A stretch of DNA of 7,530 bases from an uncultured Lactobacillus sp. Its GTDB lineage: Bacteria; Bacillota; Bacilli; Lactobacillales; Lactobacillaceae. The stretch covers positions 1 through 7,530 of the forward strand of contig CAMXWI010000040.1 in the NCBI GenBank assembly GCA_947252915.1, written 5' to 3'. Made by a program: the position numbers and the translations under genes. The notes under the pieces were generated by a model. It was given only the letters and a program-made list of their open reading frames with translations. It did no database searches and was not told where the DNA came from. This document shows, in pieces, positions 4,692 to 7,530 of the stretch. Each line of letters starts with the position of its first letter. Within the stretch, counting starts at the first letter, position 1.

Positions 4692-6457
4692 TGAATTTCG
4701 CTGCTATCTATCACCGTCCAGAAAGTGAAATGGCCTTTCTGGACGACCCACAGACAATGCATATCCGTTTAAGAACTGCAAAAGGAGACATAAAAACGGT
4801 CCAATTGCTACATGGTGACCCATACAGTCTCCGTAGCTTGGCCAGCATTAAACCGCCATTTTATATAACCCCAACGCCGATGAAGAAAATCTTGTCAGAT
4901 GACCTTTATGATTATTGGCAGATTGCGGTTACCGAACCGAAAAAACGGTTGGCATATGCCTTTGATATTACGAGTGTGGATGGTATCAGGACGGTGTATA
5001 CCGACCACGGTTACATTCAGCCAGATGATCATGAAGCATTGGAAGATTTAAATACCTATTTTCGGATGCCATTCTTTCAAGAAATTGACATGTTCCATTC
5101 CTCAGAATGGGTGAAGAATACAGTTTGGTACCAAATCTTTCCTGAGCGGTTTGCTAATGGTGATCGGTCCAATGATCCTATCGGTACTAAAAAATGGAAT
5201 GCCAGTGATCATCCTGGCCGTCAGGATTTTTATGGCGGTGACCTGCAAGGGGTTCTTGACCACTTGAACCACCTTCAAAAGCTAGGAGTTAACGGAATTT
5301 ATTTTAATCCTCTTTTTAAGGCACCGTCTAACCATAAATATGATACGGAAGACTATTATCAAATTGACCCGCATTTTGGCAATGCCGCTTTGTTTAAAGA
5401 AGTGGTTACGCAAGCTCACCAACGGGGAATTCATGTAATGCTGGATGCTGTTTTTAATCATATTGGGGATAAATCATTACAGTGGCAAGATGTCCTTAAA
5501 AATGGTCAACGGTCAAAATACGCTAGTTGGTTCCATGTAAATAAGTTTCCGGCTACCTATACGCCGACTAAGAACTTTGAATTTACACCGGATGCAACCT
5601 ACGATACATTTGATTACACGCCGCATATGCCAAAACTTAACACTGCAAATCCGGCAGTGCAGGAATACCTATTAGGAATTGCTAAGTACTGGATCAAGGA
5701 ATTTGATATTGATGCTTGGAGGTTAGATGTAGCTAATGAAATTGACCACCATTTCTGGAAAAGGTTTCACAAGGAGACGACAGCCCTCAAACCAGACTTT
5801 TATATCTTGGGTGAAATTTGGCATACTTCGCAGGCGTGGCTGAACGGGGACGAGTTCAGTGGGGTCATGAATTACAGTTATACAGGTGCTATTTTGGATC
5901 ATTTCATTAATCATCGGATTAGCGCGGAACAAATGATAGACCATCTGAGTAATCAGTTGATGAAGTATCGTGACCAGACTAACCAGATGATGTTTAATGT
6001 TTTAGATTCACATGACACTGCCAGAATTATGACCCGGGCTCGTGGTAACCGGAATCTGGTCAAGGAAACCTTTGCCTTTACCTTCTTGCAGCCTGGTACG
6101 CCGTCGATTTATTATGGTACCGAGTACGGCATGGATGGCGATAATGACCCAGACTGTCGGAAACCGATGAATTGGGTGCCAGATGATGATGGTCAGGATA
6201 TGTTTACTTTCTTTAAAAAGTTAGTGGCATTGCGACGGAACTATGCAGACTTGATTGCAGGCGGCATGGTTGTTCTTAAAGTCTTGCCGACAGGACTGGT
6301 GGAAATTTCTCGTATGGGTGCCGGAAAGGTTCTTACGGGGATTTTCAACACTACGAATTTACCAATTAAATGCTTAAGTACCGGTCGGTTACTTCTTAGC
6401 CAGGGCGTACAGGATCACCAATTGATGCCAAATGGGTTTGTGATTACAATGAAATAG
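4691..6457 (+). CDS. Neopullulanase / maltogenic amylase / cyclomaltodextrinase (GH13_20)
   Basis: A 588-residue intracellular alpha-glycosidase that hydrolyses maltodextrins, cyclodextrins or pullulan fragments to maltose, panose and glucose; these specificities cannot be told apart from sequence. There is no signal peptide. Residues 1-about 130 form the N-terminal CBM34-like domain that mediates dimerisation in this subfamily. The TIM barrel begins at WVKNTVWYQIFPERFANGDR (140-159). Conserved regions: I, DAVFNH (252-257); V, MPKLN (313-317, the neopullulanase-subfamily signature); II, WRLDVANE (343-350) with nucleophile Asp346; III, ILGEIWH (372-378) with acid/base Glu375; IV, NVLDSHD (436-442) with stabiliser Asp442. 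A C-terminal beta domain closes the protein. Length is normal and all catalytic residues are present. AAGGAG at 4675-4680 lies ten bases before the ATG, and TAATG overlap with the transporter implies translational coupling. Its import partner is the upstream permease. Confidence 0.95.
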   Translation: MNFAAIYHRPESEMAFLDDPQTMHIRLRTAKGDIKTVQLLHGDPYSLRSLASIKPPFYITPTPMKKILSDDLYDYWQIAVTEPKKRLAYAFDITSVDGIRTVYTDHGYIQPDDHEALEDLNTYFRMPFFQEIDMFHSSEWVKNTVWYQIFPERFANGDRSNDPIGTKKWNASDHPGRQDFYGGDLQGVLDHLNHLQKLGVNGIYFNPLFKAPSNHKYDTEDYYQIDPHFGNAALFKEVVTQAHQRGIHVMLDAVFNHIGDKSLQWQDVLKNGQRSKYASWFHVNKFPATYTPTKNFEFTPDATYDTFDYTPHMPKLNTANPAVQEYLLGIAKYWIKEFDIDAWRLDVANEIDHHFWKRFHKETTALKPDFYILGEIWHTSQAWLNGDEFSGVMNYSYTGAILDHFINHRISAEQMIDHLSNQLMKYRDQTNQMMFNVLDSHDTARIMTRARGNRNLVKETFAFTFLQPGTPSIYYGTEYGMDGDNDPDCRKPMNWVPDDDGQDMFTFFKKLVALRRNYADLIAGGMVVLKVLPTGLVEISRMGAGKVLTGIFNTTNLPIKCLSTGRLLLSQGVQDHQLMPNGFVITMK

Positions 6458-6510
6458 CAAGTCTGAACTTAGTAAAGGTTAATTCTTGAAGTGAACCCTG
6501 TAAGTTACCT

Positions 6511-6518
6511 AAATTAAA
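6511..6518. repeat. Possible ISL3 target-site duplication (one copy)
   Basis: AAATTAAA immediately outside the ISL3 end. ISL3-family elements usually make 8-bp, AT-rich duplications. The partner copy would lie outside the window, so this is a prediction. Confidence 0.35.
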
Positions 6519-6543
6519 GGCTCTGTGTCCAATACTGTTGATG
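6519..6543 (+). repeat. ISL3 terminal inverted repeat (transposase 3' end)
   Basis: Starts GGCTCTGTGTCCAATACTGT. The extent is estimated from family norms (about 20-30 bp), because the mate is not in the window. Confidence 0.6.
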
Positions 6544-6556
6544 CAAGCTAATAGAG

Positions 6557-6591
6557 CAGTATCAAGTTTTTAAACTTGGTACTGTTTTTTT
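6557..6591 (+). terminator. Rho-independent terminator within the ISL3 end
   Basis: CAGTATCAAGTTT (6557-6569) pairs with AAACTTGGTACTG (6572-6584). This is a 13-bp stem with one G-U pair and a two-base loop, followed directly by seven Ts (6585-6591). Reading on the plus strand, it would stop transcripts from the maltodextrin operon and shield the transposase gene from antisense read-through. On the minus strand no U tract follows. The transposase stop codon (6572-6570) lies in the loop region. No other terminator is visible between 6458 and 6518, so the operon appears to use this IS-borne one. Confidence 0.85.
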
Positions 6592-7530
6592 GTTCTCATC
6601 ATTCGCAGATTAATTCTTGCTAGTAAGTGATTGAAGTTACTCAGACCGAAAGCCGTGCGTTTAATTTGCTTAATCATACGGTTGGTACCTTCTAGTGGAC
6701 CATTAGACTGCTCATTTTCAGCGGCATTGAGCACGATTTCTAAATTTTTGCGCAAGGTTTTAATTACGTCAGCCATCGGCTTACTAAGCTGTTCATAACG
6801 ATAATTAAAGAGTGCTTCGGCTAATCGATCTTTATTGCGGAGCGTTAGATAATTCATCACATCATGCATAACGACGTAGTCGTTATTTAGTTTGGTATCT
6901 AACTCTAGACCTAAGCTAATCCGTTCTCCGGCAGTTACTTTTTGATGAATATGTCGATCATAATATTCTTGGACATCAGAAATACTACGGTCGTTTTTAA
7001 GGTATAAACGCCAAGAAAACTTGAGGAGCTTATACTCATGTGATTGATACTTGTAATGTTTCATTAACTGGCTATGATATTGATTGAATGCGCGGGTCAT
7101 CATGGCGATAATGTGAAAACGATCGATGACTATTTTAGCATTCGGAAAGAGTTGGTAAACAATATCTTGATAATAACTGTTCAAGTCCATCGTCACAGTT
7201 TCAACCTGTTTCCGCGCTGAAAGATCAACGCATTCAAAATACCTAATGATTGATGATTTGAAGCGATTAGGTAGGATTTTAATAATGCGGTGATGATTAC
7301 TTCCATCAATACAGATAAAGTGTAGTTGATGATGAACACCGCAAAATTCATCAAAGGCTAAATGTTTGGGTAATCTCTCGGGAAAAATCGGATATAGTTC
7401 CCGATTTGCATCCATTAATCGACCAACGGTCGATGGTGAGACATTATTGTCGACCGCAACGCATTTCTGCGTTCGATCATCCTGTAAGTTCATGATGATT
7501 TTAGACTTGGTACGGTTAGAGATATTGCAG
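6570..7530 (-). CDS. ISL3-family transposase, 5' end missing (partial)
   Basis: DDE transposase of the ISL3 family. The frame is open to the window edge: NISNRTKSKIIMNLQDD reads through the first Met (7493), so that Met is internal and the zinc-finger N-terminus lies outside. Counting from that Met, the visible part has a helix-turn-helix (NNVSPSTVGRLMD, 16-28), LAFDEF with Asp48, TMDLNSYYQDIV with Asp103, and FPNAKIVIDRFH (116-127). It ends with the acidic partner in SNGPLEGTNRMIKQIKRTAF, Glu269. The C-terminus is complete (KKQYQV) and no stop or frameshift is seen in the 307+ residues, so the element may be active. Expression would be antisense to the maltodextrin operon. Confidence 0.93.
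   Translation of the reverse strand, partial: CNISNRTKSKIIMNLQDDRTQKCVAVDNNVSPSTVGRLMDANRELYPIFPERLPKHLAFDEFCGVHHQLHFICIDGSNHHRIIKILPNRFKSSIIRYFECVDLSARKQVETVTMDLNSYYQDIVYQLFPNAKIVIDRFHIIAMMTRAFNQYHSQLMKHYKYQSHEYKLLKFSWRLYLKNDRSISDVQEYYDRHIHQKVTAGERISLGLELDTKLNNDYVVMHDVMNYLTLRNKDRLAEALFNYRYEQLSKPMADVIKTLRKNLEIVLNAAENEQSNGPLEGTNRMIKQIKRTAFGLSNFNHLLARINLRMMRTKKQYQV

Larger units (their letters stand above)
6519..7530 (-). mobile_element. ISL3-family insertion sequence, partial (runs off the window)
   Basis: The element begins at 6519 with GGCTCTGTGTCCAATACTGT, which resembles the GGCTCTTTGTCAAAT-type inverted repeat of ISL3-family elements. The transposase gene fills the rest on the minus strand, ending about 50 bp from the tip as is usual. 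The other end and the transposase N-terminus lie beyond 7530. It starts 61 bp after the amylase stop. The contig probably breaks here because the IS is multicopy. Confidence 0.85.

Noticed and set aside
5723..5944. Antisense open frame inside the amylase gene
   Set aside because: It lies opposite the catalytic barrel, with no start signal and no domain.
6532..6562. ATACTG/CAGTAT as a regulated antiterminator competing with the terminator
   Set aside because: Only six pairs with a long loop against a 13-bp stem; it cannot compete, and part of it belongs to the ISL3 inverted repeat.
1..7530. CRISPR array, tRNA or rRNA genes
   Set aside because: No regularly spaced repeats and no tRNA or rRNA signatures were seen on either strand.

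Overview
This window looks like a short-read contig from a Lactobacillaceae species or close relative. The grounds are a low-GC Firmicute gene style (AAGGAG-type ribosome binding sites, short -10/-35 promoters, a LacI-type operator), a maltodextrin operon of lactobacillar type, and three insertion-sequence families common in lactobacilli (ISLre2/UPF0236, IS3/IS150 and ISL3). I could not run any search, so genus and species are not assigned. The left end is artificial: bases 9-42 are an Illumina Nextera adapter ending in the Tn5 mosaic end, and bases 1-8 fit an index read. The right end stops inside an IS transposase, a typical place for a short-read assembly to break.

Layout. (1) 1-42: sequencing adapter. 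(2) 43-164, minus strand: the first 40 codons of a small membrane-anchored protein, with its own ribosome binding site and a likely promoter at 189-217. (3) About 228-3245: a decayed ISLre2-family element. Its transposase is broken by several frameshifts and stop codons and is split by a 1471-bp IS3/IS150-type element (1045-2515, target repeat TTAC). A candidate pair of terminal inverted repeats brackets the whole composite. (4) 3257-6457: a two-gene operon with a LacI-family operator overlapping the -35. It contains an MFS sugar transporter (about 3346/3360-4691) and a GH13_20 neopullulanase/maltogenic amylase (4691-6457). (5) 6519-7530: one end of an ISL3-family element whose transposase, on the minus strand, runs out of the window. 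A strong rho-independent terminator inside this IS end faces the operon.

How it works together. The transporter is predicted to import maltose or maltodextrins. The intracellular amylase, which has no signal peptide, would hydrolyse them to glucose and maltose. The operator suggests control by a MalR-like LacI regulator and/or CcpA. If the ISLre2 element is removed in thought, the membrane-protein gene and the operon face away from each other across a compact intergenic region. The ISL3 insertion 61 bp after the amylase may have separated the operon from downstream genes, since maltose phosphorylase, beta-phosphoglucomutase and regulator genes often sit nearby in relatives.

Most notable points. 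The transporter's well-placed SD/ATG is one base out of frame with the gene. A 16-17 bp hairpin at the left end of the IS3 element would hide the orfA ribosome binding site in read-through transcripts. The IS3 element itself appears to be disabled. I see no convincing wholly new system: the window is mainly IS debris around a standard maltodextrin operon.
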